Made by a program: the position numbers and the translations under genes
In this document: piece after piece, positions 1-6,565 of the stretch
How the letters are laid out: the number at the start of each line of letters is the position of its first letter
Numbering within the stretch: the stretch's first letter is position 1
Notes under the pieces: model-generated
The model's database searches: none
The model's input: the letters and a program-made list of their open reading frames with translations, nothing else
What the model was told of the DNA's origin: nothing
Assembly: GCF_016595495.1 (NCBI RefSeq)
Contig: NZ_JAENIM010000041.1
Span: 278,513 to 342,512, forward strand
Source: Persicirhabdus sediminis
Lineage (GTDB): Bacteria; Verrucomicrobiota; Verrucomicrobiia; Verrucomicrobiales; Akkermansiaceae
Direction of reading: 5' to 3'
Length of the DNA stretch: 64,000 nucleotides

Positions 1-1
1 A

Positions 2-352
2 CTCAGTGGCATAACAGCAAAAGCCAAAGCGGAGAAAACTGCTACAGCTGCCAATACTGGCTCACGCAAAGAGCAGCGACGCTTGGAAGCGGAGAAACGT
101 CAGAAGCGCAATAAAGTGCTTAAGCCATTACAGAGTGAGTTAGAGTCAGTCGAAGCTAGCATTGCTGAGTTCGAGGCAGCTCAGGCAAAGCTCACTGAGC
201 ATATGTCTAGCCCGCAGGTAGCTAATGATTCAGATAAAATGATGGAGGCAACACATGCCTACCAAAACCTTAGTGAGAAGTTAGAAAATGCATTTTCTAG
301 CTGGGGTGAGCTCAGTGATAAGATCGAGCAGCTGGAAGCAGAATTGGATTAG
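2..352 (+). CDS. ABC-F family ATPase, C-terminal fragment (left edge)
   Basis: The reading frame is open from the left edge to a TAG at 350-352, so only the last 116 residues are present. The fragment is highly charged and reads as an antiparallel coiled coil: a KEQRRLEAEKRQKRN segment, then LKPLQSELESVEASIAEFE, then a second helix ending SDKIEQLEAELD. This matches the C-terminal coiled-coil domain of ABC-F proteins (Uup/EttA/YheS type), which follows the second nucleotide-binding domain and contacts the ribosome or nucleic acid. Soluble ATPases of this group act on translation or ribosome rescue. The ATPase motifs lie outside the window, so the subfamily cannot be decided. An internal TTG at 83 is an unlikely start because the coiled coil continues upstream of it. 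Confidence 0.75.
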   Translation, partial: LSGITAKAKAEKTATAANTGSRKEQRRLEAEKRQKRNKVLKPLQSELESVEASIAEFEAAQAKLTEHMSSPQVANDSDKMMEATHAYQNLSEKLENAFSSWGELSDKIEQLEAELD

Positions 353-391
353 CTAGCGGAATAGTTAGTTGACGCCTGTAAGCTTCTATCC

Positions 392-397
392 ATAATT
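392..397 (+). promoter_or_regulatory. Candidate promoter for the small membrane protein gene
   Basis: TTGACG at 369-374 is followed after 16 bases by CATAAT at 391-396, each matching the sigma-70 hexamers in 5 of 6 positions. Transcription would then begin almost at the ATG at 403, so the mRNA would be leaderless or nearly so. There is no Shine-Dalgarno sequence before this ATG, which fits that reading. Confidence 0.35.
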
Positions 398-402
398 TAG
401 TT

Positions 403-720
403 ATGGATGAATACCCTGTAAGCCCATTTGTTGATGCCCTTCAATCAGTATTTGGGCGGGTCTTCTTATTGTTTGTATTAGTAGCGGGAGGCTGCGGTAT
501 TGGTTCTGCCTATGCTGATGCTAGCTGGGAGATGCTTGGTTACGGCGTGGCCAGTTTTCCATTTATTTTGCTAGGTTCAGTTTTCACCGCAGATGCTTTT
601 TTTGCTCTGCCCGTGATTGTAGTTTTTAGTTTTTTCTTTGTCCGCTTTGAGTGGCATTTGCTCAGTTTGCTAGTGCCATTTTTCCTCGCTACGTATGCCG
701 GTGCGGCGGTGCTGCTGTAG
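403..720 (+). CDS. Small hydrophobic membrane protein, unknown
   Basis: A 105-residue protein that I do not recognise. After a polar N-terminus (MDEYPVSPFVDALQS) it has three hydrophobic stretches: roughly residues 18-36 (VFLLFVLVAGGCGIGSAYA), 46-77 (covering FPFILLGSVF and ALPVIVVFSFFF) and 85-105 (LLSLLVPFFLATYAGAAVLL). It is therefore probably an integral inner-membrane protein with three or four helices. It starts with ATG and is followed by a hairpin at 735-757. It lies alone between the ABC-F gene and the ion-channel gene, and no function can be inferred from this context. Confidence 0.6.
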   Translation: MDEYPVSPFVDALQSVFGRVFLLFVLVAGGCGIGSAYADASWEMLGYGVASFPFILLGSVFTADAFFALPVIVVFSFFFVRFEWHLLSLLVPFFLATYAGAAVLL

Positions 721-734
721 CTTTATTCTGATAG

Positions 735-757
735 TTCCTCAGCTTCTTGCTGAGGAA
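735..757. terminator. Hairpin after the small membrane protein gene
   Basis: Perfect 9-bp stem TTCCTCAGC / GCTGAGGAA with loop TTCTT, 14 bases after the stop codon. There is no T-tract behind it, so it may be a weak or Rho-assisted terminator or an mRNA-stabilising hairpin. Confidence 0.45.
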
Positions 758-813
758 ACTTGCCAAATAGCCCAAATGGGTGTTAGCTGGTAGTTGGTTT
801 CAATGTATTCATC

Positions 814-1827
814 ATGAAGAAATTACCAACTATTCATCGATTGTGGATCGGGCTGTTATTTCTAGCTGTAGCGGCTTCCTTGCCGGCAGCTGTGGAGAGT
901 AATACTAGCCGACCTAACCCAGACGCTGGACCTACGGAGGTAGAAATGCAGTTCCTGTTGCTAGATATTGATAATGTTGATAGTGCCAACCAGACCTTCA
1001 CAATTAACTTTTTTTATGCCGCAAAGTGGCATGACCCTCGATTAGTTCACGATAACAAAGAGGCCTTGTTAGTCCAGCTGAAGGATATCTGGCATCCTTC
1101 ATTACAAATCACAAACCAACAGCGCTTGATTAGAACATTGCCTGAGATGGCAGAAGTTCATCCGGATGGCACTGTGAGCATGCGCCAGCGCGTATGGGGA
1201 AAGCTAGCTCAGCCATTTGATCTAGAGGACTTTCCTTTTGATCACCAGATTTTCACGATCACGATGATTGCGGTAGGTGAGAAAAAGGGCAGTGTGAAGT
1301 TAGTGAAAACCAAAGATGGAATAGCATCGATGTCGAATAAGTTTTCTCTGCCCGATTGGAAAATCATTTCATTAGATTCACAGGTTGAATACCGCTCTTT
1401 GTTTGAAGGATTTCCCGAGGCTGACCTGTTTGTCGTGCGCATCGAAGCAAGCCGCTATTATGAATACTATTTAGTGAAGGTGATTTTGCCACTAGTACTG
1501 ATTGTGATGATGTCGTGGATTGTTTTCTGGATAGACCCTTCTCAGGCTGGTCCACAGATTGGTGTGGCCACAACCTCGATGTTAACATTGATCGCCTATC
1601 GATTCGCCATAGCTAAAGATATGCCAGTGGTGCCCTACCTAACTAGAATTGATATTTTCATTCTGGGCTCAACTCTGGCAGTTTTTGTCACCCTTAATGA
1701 AGCGGTAATTACAGCCGCGTTGACACATAACAAAAAGTCTCAGCTGGCCCACCGGATTGACTATATTTTCCGCTTCATTATGCCGCCAGTGTTTGTCACT
1801 ATCATGTATATTGCTCTTGTTAGGTAG
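814..1827 (+). CDS. Pentameric ligand-gated ion channel homologue (GLIC/ELIC-like)
   Basis: A 337-residue protein with a signal peptide (residues 1-26), a beta-rich extracellular or periplasmic domain, and four membrane helices at about 214-240, 246-268, 278-303 and 314-336. This is the architecture of the Cys-loop receptor superfamily. The Cys-loop-equivalent motif FPFDHQ is at 140-145, preceded by QPFDLED. As in other prokaryotic members, the two loop cysteines are absent. The second helix (QIGVATTSMLTLIAYRFAIA) would line the pore and is followed by the MPVVPYLTRID linker typical of the family. Such channels open to small ligands or protons and conduct ions across the inner membrane. The ligand cannot be told from the sequence. 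The gene is monocistronic, and its start is the ATG that gives a complete signal peptide. Confidence 0.85.
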   Translation: MKKLPTIHRLWIGLLFLAVAASLPAAVESNTSRPNPDAGPTEVEMQFLLLDIDNVDSANQTFTINFFYAAKWHDPRLVHDNKEALLVQLKDIWHPSLQITNQQRLIRTLPEMAEVHPDGTVSMRQRVWGKLAQPFDLEDFPFDHQIFTITMIAVGEKKGSVKLVKTKDGIASMSNKFSLPDWKIISLDSQVEYRSLFEGFPEADLFVVRIEASRYYEYYLVKVILPLVLIVMMSWIVFWIDPSQAGPQIGVATTSMLTLIAYRFAIAKDMPVVPYLTRIDIFILGSTLAVFVTLNEAVITAALTHNKKSQLAHRIDYIFRFIMPPVFVTIMYIALVR

Positions 1828-2143
1828 TCATCTTGAGTTGACCGTAATCAGCCTCAGCTAGGAAAATAATATTTTTCTTATGTATTTTTAGAAGTTGGCG
1901 CGGCCTTTGCTGTAGTGGAGATGATTACACGATCTGAGCAGCAATTGGCAATGTCCCAGCTGAACAATGAGTGGCATCTTGTTGATGGCGAATCTGTCAC
2001 GCGAGTATGCTGTGTTTTGTTCTCAGCCAATGCTTAGCTCTAAGTGTGTATGAACTTAGTTAGTTGCCCCTTTTGTCGATGCCTATCGACTGAGTTACTA
2101 ACTAGGGTAAGCACTCAATTTACAACCACTAACAAATATAGCG
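1828..2143. other. Intergenic spacer with nested inverted repeats
   Basis: No convincing gene. The spacer holds a 38-codon open frame from ATG 1921, treated under rejected items. Close to the next gene it has nested inverted repeats: outer arms TTAGTTAG (2056-2063) and CTAACTA (2098-2104), and a perfect inner stem GTCGAT / ATCGAC (2075-2080 and 2085-2090) with a GCCT loop. The position about 40 bases upstream of the next start suggests a leader structure or a protein-binding site, which is inference. Confidence 0.4.
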
Positions 2144-2371
2144 ATGCTCTCTAAAACAGCCAAACTAGCACTTAGGGTAAACGAAGCGAATCCTAATCAC
2201 CATTTATGGAACAACCGTGGCATCTGGTGGTGTCACATCACTGTACATAAGGCGGATTCTACCTCAGAGAGATTACGTTTCTCTCTGAAGACGAGAGCTT
2301 TGGAAAAAGCTCGTGACCGTCGAGACAGAATCATCCGCGATATCTCCATGCATTATAGCGTAGCTGCCTAG
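2144..2371 (+). CDS. Small protein resembling an integrase Arm-type DNA-binding domain
   Basis: A 75-residue basic protein. Residues 21-65 (LWNNRGIWWCHITVHKADST, then ERLRFSLKTRALEKARDRRD) have the strand-strand-strand-helix pattern seen at the N-terminus of tyrosine recombinases: a Trp-rich first strand, a basic hairpin with a SLKT turn, then an EKARDRRD helix. No catalytic core follows: the frame stops at 2371 and no recombinase sequence is visible downstream on either strand. It may be a free-standing DNA-binding protein or the surviving head of a lost integrase. The sequence has no internal stops and opens with ATG, which favours a real short gene. The nested inverted repeat just upstream could be its own binding site. 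Confidence 0.5.
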   Translation: MLSKTAKLALRVNEANPNHHLWNNRGIWWCHITVHKADSTSERLRFSLKTRALEKARDRRDRIIRDISMHYSVAA

Positions 2372-2419
2372 CCAGTTAGGTCGCTTAGTGCGATCCAATA
2401 AATTCAATTTTTCATAGCT

Positions 2420-2470
2420 GATAGAATAGCATTCATGCACCCAAGGGTGCATGGATGATGGCTCCTTCTA
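2420..2470. terminator. Palindromic hairpin between convergent genes
   Basis: CATGCACCC (2434-2442) and GGGTGCATG (2445-2453) are perfect complements, and are enclosed by GATAGAA (2420-2426) and TTCTATC (2464-2470). It sits between a plus-strand gene ending at 2371 and a minus-strand gene ending at 2491, where a bidirectional terminator is expected. There is no clear T-tract on either side. Confidence 0.45.
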
Positions 2471-2490
2471 TCTAAAATGAGAGGTGTCTA

Positions 2491-2829
2491 TCAGGGTTCT
2501 ACTCTGAACACCTTACGGTGAACGGCTCGCAGCCATTCATCACTGCCATAGTCAGGTCCGTGGCCACCTGCATTGACGTAGGATTTCTCACCTACGGCTT
2601 TCATCCACTCTGGTGATGCTGGTGCTGGCCCTGTGCCGATAGATGGATTTACACCTGTGAGCAGGCCTACTTGTTGGAACCATTCAGTGGAGCTTAGGCT
2701 CGGGATAGCTGGTTTTACTTCGACGACTGGCGGCTGGCTGATTGGTTCAGATGGTGGCTCAACGCAGGCGGTTATCAGGCTACACAGTACAGCTGTGCTA
2801 GTGAGTATGGAAAGGCTCGTCGTTTTCAT
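2491..2829 (-). CDS. Lipoprotein with three SxEW repeats, unknown function
   Basis: A 112-residue protein with a lipoprotein signal peptide: a charged start, a hydrophobic core and a lipobox-like LITAC, placing the lipidated cysteine at residue 22. A proline-rich spacer follows (EPPSEPISQPPVVEVKPA). The rest is built from three units of about 23 residues, each opening with Ser-x-Glu-Trp and a hydrophobic residue: SSTEWFQQVG, ASPEWMKAVG and GSDEWLRAVH. The first two units also share a VN..(G)..GP tail. I do not recognise the family. The repeats suggest a small cell-envelope adaptor, possibly binding peptidoglycan or a partner protein, but that is speculation. It is monocistronic and divergent from the helicase gene. 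Confidence 0.65.
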   Translation of the reverse strand: MKTTSLSILTSTAVLCSLITACVEPPSEPISQPPVVEVKPAIPSLSSTEWFQQVGLLTGVNPSIGTGPAPASPEWMKAVGEKSYVNAGGHGPDYGSDEWLRAVHRKVFRVEP

Positions 2830-2993
2830 ATCATGTGTGGAATAATTTCCATGTTATACTACGAATCTAGATCTACGTTCCTTTCTAGCAATAAAGAAAT
2901 GCAGGTTAAGTTAGATTCTGCCGCATGCGGGTGAATGTGTCTCGCAAAAAAGCTGCGGCTTGACGAATTGCCCTAGGCAGATGAGTCTACGGC

Positions 2994-5021
2994 ATGGCGC
3001 GTGACTACCAAATGAACCGATCCACTCCGCTGGCAAATGCCTCAGGTATCAACTATGCCGCGGAGCTCAACGAGCAACAATTACTGGCTGTGACTTCTCG
3101 TCCTGGACCAGCATTGGTCATTGCTGGAGCTGGCTCGGGAAAAACGCGCACGCTGACTCACCGCGTGGCGTATCTGCTCGATCAAGGTGCTCAGCCAGGC
3201 AGTATTTTGCTGCTAACATTCACCAATAAAGCCGCCCGCGAGATGATGGAGCGCGTCAGCCAACTGGTTCCACAAGACTTGTCAGCCCTGTGGACGGGCA
3301 CCTTCCACTCGATAGGTAGTCGTATTCTGCGCCGTCATGCAGATGAGCTTGGGTTTACGCGTTCGTTTTCCATCCTCGATCGCGATGATCAAAAGGCGAT
3401 GCTGAAAACAGTATTGGCGGATCTAAAGATTGAGGTCAAAGGTAAGGGGTTTCCTAAACCTGATTTGTTGGCGACGATGTTTAGCATGGTGGTGAATACC
3501 GAGGTCTCGCTCGATGATATCATTGAGGAGAGTTATGAATACTTTGCCCACAAGCTGGAGGATATTCGGCAGGTGCAGCTTGGCTATGAGGCTAAAAAAT
3601 TGGCCACCAATTCGATGGATTTTGATGATCTATTGGTGCGAACTTTGAACTTACTTCAGGATAATGAAGAACTTCGTGGTCTCTATCAGCGAAAGTTTAA
3701 GCATGTGCTAGTGGATGAGTATCAGGATACCAATAGTGTGCAGAGCAAGTTAATTAACTTGTTAGTTTCTAAGCATAAGAGCCTGATGGTGGTCGGTGAT
3801 GATGCTCAATCTATCTATTCGTGGCGCGGGGCGGATATGCGCAACATCCTCGCTTTTGAGGAGCATTATCCAGATGCTAAAGTGTACAAAATTGAAACTA
3901 ATTACCGCTCAGTTCCAGAAATTCTAGAAATATCTAACGCCGCGATTAGAGCGAACACAGAACAGTACGAAAAAGAGCTGCGTGCCGTTCGTGAAGGCGG
4001 ACAAATGACACCAGCTCTTGTGCCGATTGAGAATACTTCGATGCAGGCGCAGTTTGTTTGCGAGCGCATTCAAGATCTAATCGATGGTGATGGAATTAAA
4101 CCGAACGAGATTGCCGTTCTTTATCGTGCACACTATCAGAGCATGGAGTTACAGATGGAGCTGGCCCACCGTGGGTTCCAATTTGAAATCACTAGCGGCT
4201 TGAGGTTCTTTGAACAAGCGCACGTCAAAGATGTAGCTGCCTATATTCGTTTTGTTTGTAACCTCAAAGATGAAGTTAGTTTTCAGCGCATGGTTCTCAT
4301 GTTGCCTGGTGTCGGCGCTAAAACTGCTGAGCGGCTATGGCGCGACTGGGCGGCTACCGAATTCGCCGTTCGTGATAAATTACCAGCCTCATTCTCCGAG
4401 CTTTTGCTGAAGTTTAAAGTTCCAGCAAAAGCCAAATCTGACTGGGAGCAGATGGCTTACATTTTGGATGAACTCGCACCTGCTGGAAAGTTAGCTAGCC
4501 CAAGTCAGATGATCTATGCTGTTTTCGAAGGGAGCTACGACGAATATCTTAAGGCGACATTTGATAATTACGATAGTCGCCGCAAAGACATTGAGACATT
4601 GATGGAGTATAGCGAGAAGTTCGAAGACGTTGTCGACTTCCTCTCACAGCTATCTCTGATGTCATCGGTGGATGGTGACCCGGCTCAGCAGAAACAACAA
4701 AATCAAAAAGATGAACCAGCGATCTTGCTTTCATCTATCCATCAGGCCAAAGGGCTCGAATGGAAAGTCGTTTTCCTCATTGGGCTAGCTGATGGCATGT
4801 TCCCAACTGGGCGCGTGCTCGATGCTGGGGATAATGAAAGTTTTGAAGAGGAAAGGCGGCTATTTTATGTCGCTCTAACGCGTGCTAAAGATCAAATTTA
4901 CATGGTCTATCCAATGACAAACCCGCGCAGCTACACTGGTGATTACGTGCTTAGTCCTTCACGATTTATTGATGACATTCCCGAAGAGATGTTGGAGGAA
5001 TGGAATGTCTCGGTTTGGTAA
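2994..5021 (+). CDS. UvrD/PcrA/Rep-family superfamily 1 DNA helicase
   Basis: A 675-residue ATP-dependent 3'-5' DNA helicase, close in length to Rep. The superfamily 1 motifs appear in order: NEQQLLAV (Q motif region, about 26-33), Walker A GAGSGKT (45-51), motif Ia LTFTNKAAREM, motif II DEYQD (about 241), motif III GDDAQSIYSWRG (about 267), motif IV NYRS, motif V SIHQAKGLEW, and motif VI VALTRAKDQIYM near residue 626. These enzymes unwind DNA in excision and mismatch repair or remove proteins ahead of forks. The C-terminus is short and lacks the long tail that binds RNA polymerase in PcrA/UvrD, so Rep-like and UvrD-like roles cannot be separated. ATG at 2994 and ATG at 3012 are both possible starts, and there is no clear Shine-Dalgarno sequence before either. 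Confidence 0.93.
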   Translation: MARDYQMNRSTPLANASGINYAAELNEQQLLAVTSRPGPALVIAGAGSGKTRTLTHRVAYLLDQGAQPGSILLLTFTNKAAREMMERVSQLVPQDLSALWTGTFHSIGSRILRRHADELGFTRSFSILDRDDQKAMLKTVLADLKIEVKGKGFPKPDLLATMFSMVVNTEVSLDDIIEESYEYFAHKLEDIRQVQLGYEAKKLATNSMDFDDLLVRTLNLLQDNEELRGLYQRKFKHVLVDEYQDTNSVQSKLINLLVSKHKSLMVVGDDAQSIYSWRGADMRNILAFEEHYPDAKVYKIETNYRSVPEILEISNAAIRANTEQYEKELRAVREGGQMTPALVPIENTSMQAQFVCERIQDLIDGDGIKPNEIAVLYRAHYQSMELQMELAHRGFQFEITSGLRFFEQAHVKDVAAYIRFVCNLKDEVSFQRMVLMLPGVGAKTAERLWRDWAATEFAVRDKLPASFSELLLKFKVPAKAKSDWEQMAYILDELAPAGKLASPSQMIYAVFEGSYDEYLKATFDNYDSRRKDIETLMEYSEKFEDVVDFLSQLSLMSSVDGDPAQQKQQNQKDEPAILLSSIHQAKGLEWKVVFLIGLADGMFPTGRVLDAGDNESFEEERRLFYVALTRAKDQIYMVYPMTNPRSYTGDYVLSPSRFIDDIPEEMLEEWNVSVW

Positions 5022-5093
5022 AGATCATCTGCCTAGCTGGATATCACGATGATGATTGCCCTAGCTGGCGGAATTTGCTTTGATGGTATAGTT

Positions 5094-5288
5094 ATGAATG
5101 AATTACAAAAGAAGTTAGTCGATCTAGGCCTGAGTGAAGAAATGAGCCAGCAGGCGATTGATACCGTGCTTGGTTATATCAAAACCAAAGTACCTGATAA
5201 TTTAGAGCCGCTGCTTGATGCCGCAGCTAAAGGGGAAATGCCTGAAGGGGACGACCTGCTAGGCGCTGTGAAAAACCTTTTTGGTTAG
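5094..5288 (+). CDS. Small acidic helical protein, unknown
   Basis: A 64-residue protein (MNELQKKLVDLGLSEEMS...) that appears all-helical, with an amphipathic pattern and a terminal LLGAVKNLFG helix. The frame stays open upstream to an ATG at 5049, but the extra 15 residues (rich in Gly, Ile and Cys) do not fit the charged helical start at 5094, so I chose 5094. The arrangement is reminiscent of small DUF2267/DUF2780-type helical proteins, but I cannot assign it. It lies about 70 bases behind the helicase gene on the same strand and is followed by a strong terminator, so it may be the last gene of that transcript. Confidence 0.55.
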   Translation: MNELQKKLVDLGLSEEMSQQAIDTVLGYIKTKVPDNLEPLLDAAAKGEMPEGDDLLGAVKNLFG

Positions 5289-5311
5289 CACATAAATACA
5301 AGATTCTAAAG

Positions 5312-5346
5312 ATGGGCGGATGATATTCTCATCCGCCCATTTTCTT
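5312..5346. terminator. Strong bidirectional intrinsic terminator
   Basis: A perfect 12-bp stem, ATGGGCGGATGA (5312-5323) and TCATCCGCCCAT (5329-5340), with loop TATTC, followed on the plus strand by TTTCTT. It lies between the convergent genes ending at 5288 and 5349. Confidence 0.85.
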
Positions 5347-5348
5347 AG

Positions 5349-6428
5349 TTAGAATGTGAAGTTAGCACTGAAGCCCACAAATGGATTGACCATGTAGGTT
5401 TGCTTTAGTTTGGCTGAGTTACCTGGATAACTGCTCGTATCATATATATTTTGTCCGTCACTTGAAGTCGGGTTATTAAATTCATACATGTCATTTCGAA
5501 CTCGAATACCTGCTTGGGCTCCGAGCTCAAATCGTTCATTGACCGCGTAGACCACACTCACTTTGTATTCTGCTAGAAATGCAAAATCATAAGTGCTGTC
5601 AGTAGTTGTGAAATTTTGCATGGTTCCAGCATCTTCATAACTATTCTGAGACGCCTTCATATCAGCACTGGTATACAAGGCAGCTAGGTTGATCGCCGAG
5701 TCAACAGCCCACTTATCATTGATCTCATAGTAATGTTTCCAGTTTAAACTCGGGCCAATTGAGTAACCGTCTAATGACTCATCTAAGGAGCTGCCATAGC
5801 CTTGAATTAATTCATGAGAGCCATTGATATTACTAGATAGCTTACTGTCGTAGCTTGATAAATATAGAGATAAGCCCCATTGGTGGTTATTTTCCGCTCT
5901 AGCAGATAGGCCAATCTCTCCGTAGAATCGTGAATAATCGGTTGTATATTTATGTGAAATTTCCTGACTTTCTTGATAGAGAATATCAACTGCGTAGCTT
6001 GGTGAGGAGCCATCAATAGGTTGAACGGCCACAAATCCCATATAGCCATTTAGTGTACTGTTATCAATTGTCTTTCTTGCACTACCCTTACTTGAAAATG
6101 ATTGGTAACCAGCATTTACGGTGAGCCAAGCAGGTGTTGTGAAGTAGCTATTATTTAGATTTACGGTCGCGTTGTGAAACTCCATATACACATTACCGTC
6201 AAATCCCCATCCTTCGGCTTCGCCTCCATCGTTAGTTGAGCCTAAATAGTTGCCGAGAGAATCGGTTATAGTTGTGCCAAAGTTGTTAGTTATGTTGTAA
6301 TTGAAATAGCCGCCGCCAATACCCGCCATAATAACGACATCTGGCTTTTCTGCTTGGTTAGTCTTTTCTTGAGCTTGCGCGGCACTGCACGCAGCTATGA
6401 GCCCTAGGGTGAAGAGTGTTTTTTGCAT
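5349..6428 (-). CDS. Outer-membrane beta-barrel protein
   Basis: A 359-residue exported protein. The chosen start gives a clean signal peptide (MQKTLFTLGLIAACSAAQAQ). An upstream in-frame start at 6464 would add 12 residues ahead of it. The mature protein alternates short beta-like strands with Gly/Asn/Ser/Asp turns and ends in an aromatic-terminated strand, FVGFSANFTF, as outer-membrane barrels do. Segments such as INDKWAVDSAINLAALY, YAVNERFELGAQAGIRVRN and WGLSLYLSSYDSK look like transmembrane hairpins. No substrate-specific family is recognised. It is the last of three minus-strand genes, after the RND exporter, and could supply an outer-membrane function for the pigment locus. That is inference from position only, since a 137-bp gap separates it from the exporter gene. 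Confidence 0.65.
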   Translation of the reverse strand: MQKTLFTLGLIAACSAAQAQEKTNQAEKPDVVIMAGIGGGYFNYNITNNFGTTITDSLGNYLGSTNDGGEAEGWGFDGNVYMEFHNATVNLNNSYFTTPAWLTVNAGYQSFSSKGSARKTIDNSTLNGYMGFVAVQPIDGSSPSYAVDILYQESQEISHKYTTDYSRFYGEIGLSARAENNHQWGLSLYLSSYDSKLSSNINGSHELIQGYGSSLDESLDGYSIGPSLNWKHYYEINDKWAVDSAINLAALYTSADMKASQNSYEDAGTMQNFTTTDSTYDFAFLAEYKVSVVYAVNERFELGAQAGIRVRNDMYEFNNPTSSDGQNIYDTSSYPGNSAKLKQTYMVNPFVGFSANFTF

Positions 6429-6565
6429 TGTGAAATAATGGTTTGCTAGTAACGCAGGCAACACTTAGGAAAGGCAAGACTCCTGATCAAGGTGTCATTT
6501 GATAGATGTAGCTAGTTTTTTTAAACGGTTGATTTGTTATCCGTGCAACCTATCAGTTTTGTGAT

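Noticed and set aside
1921-2037. A 38-codon frame, with SEQQLAMSQLNNEWHLVDGE resembling the start of pterin-4a-carbinolamine dehydratase
   Set aside because: The similarity is limited to W-LVDGES and an Arg. The later F-F-A pattern is missing and no continuation is found in other frames, so chance is as likely as a remnant.
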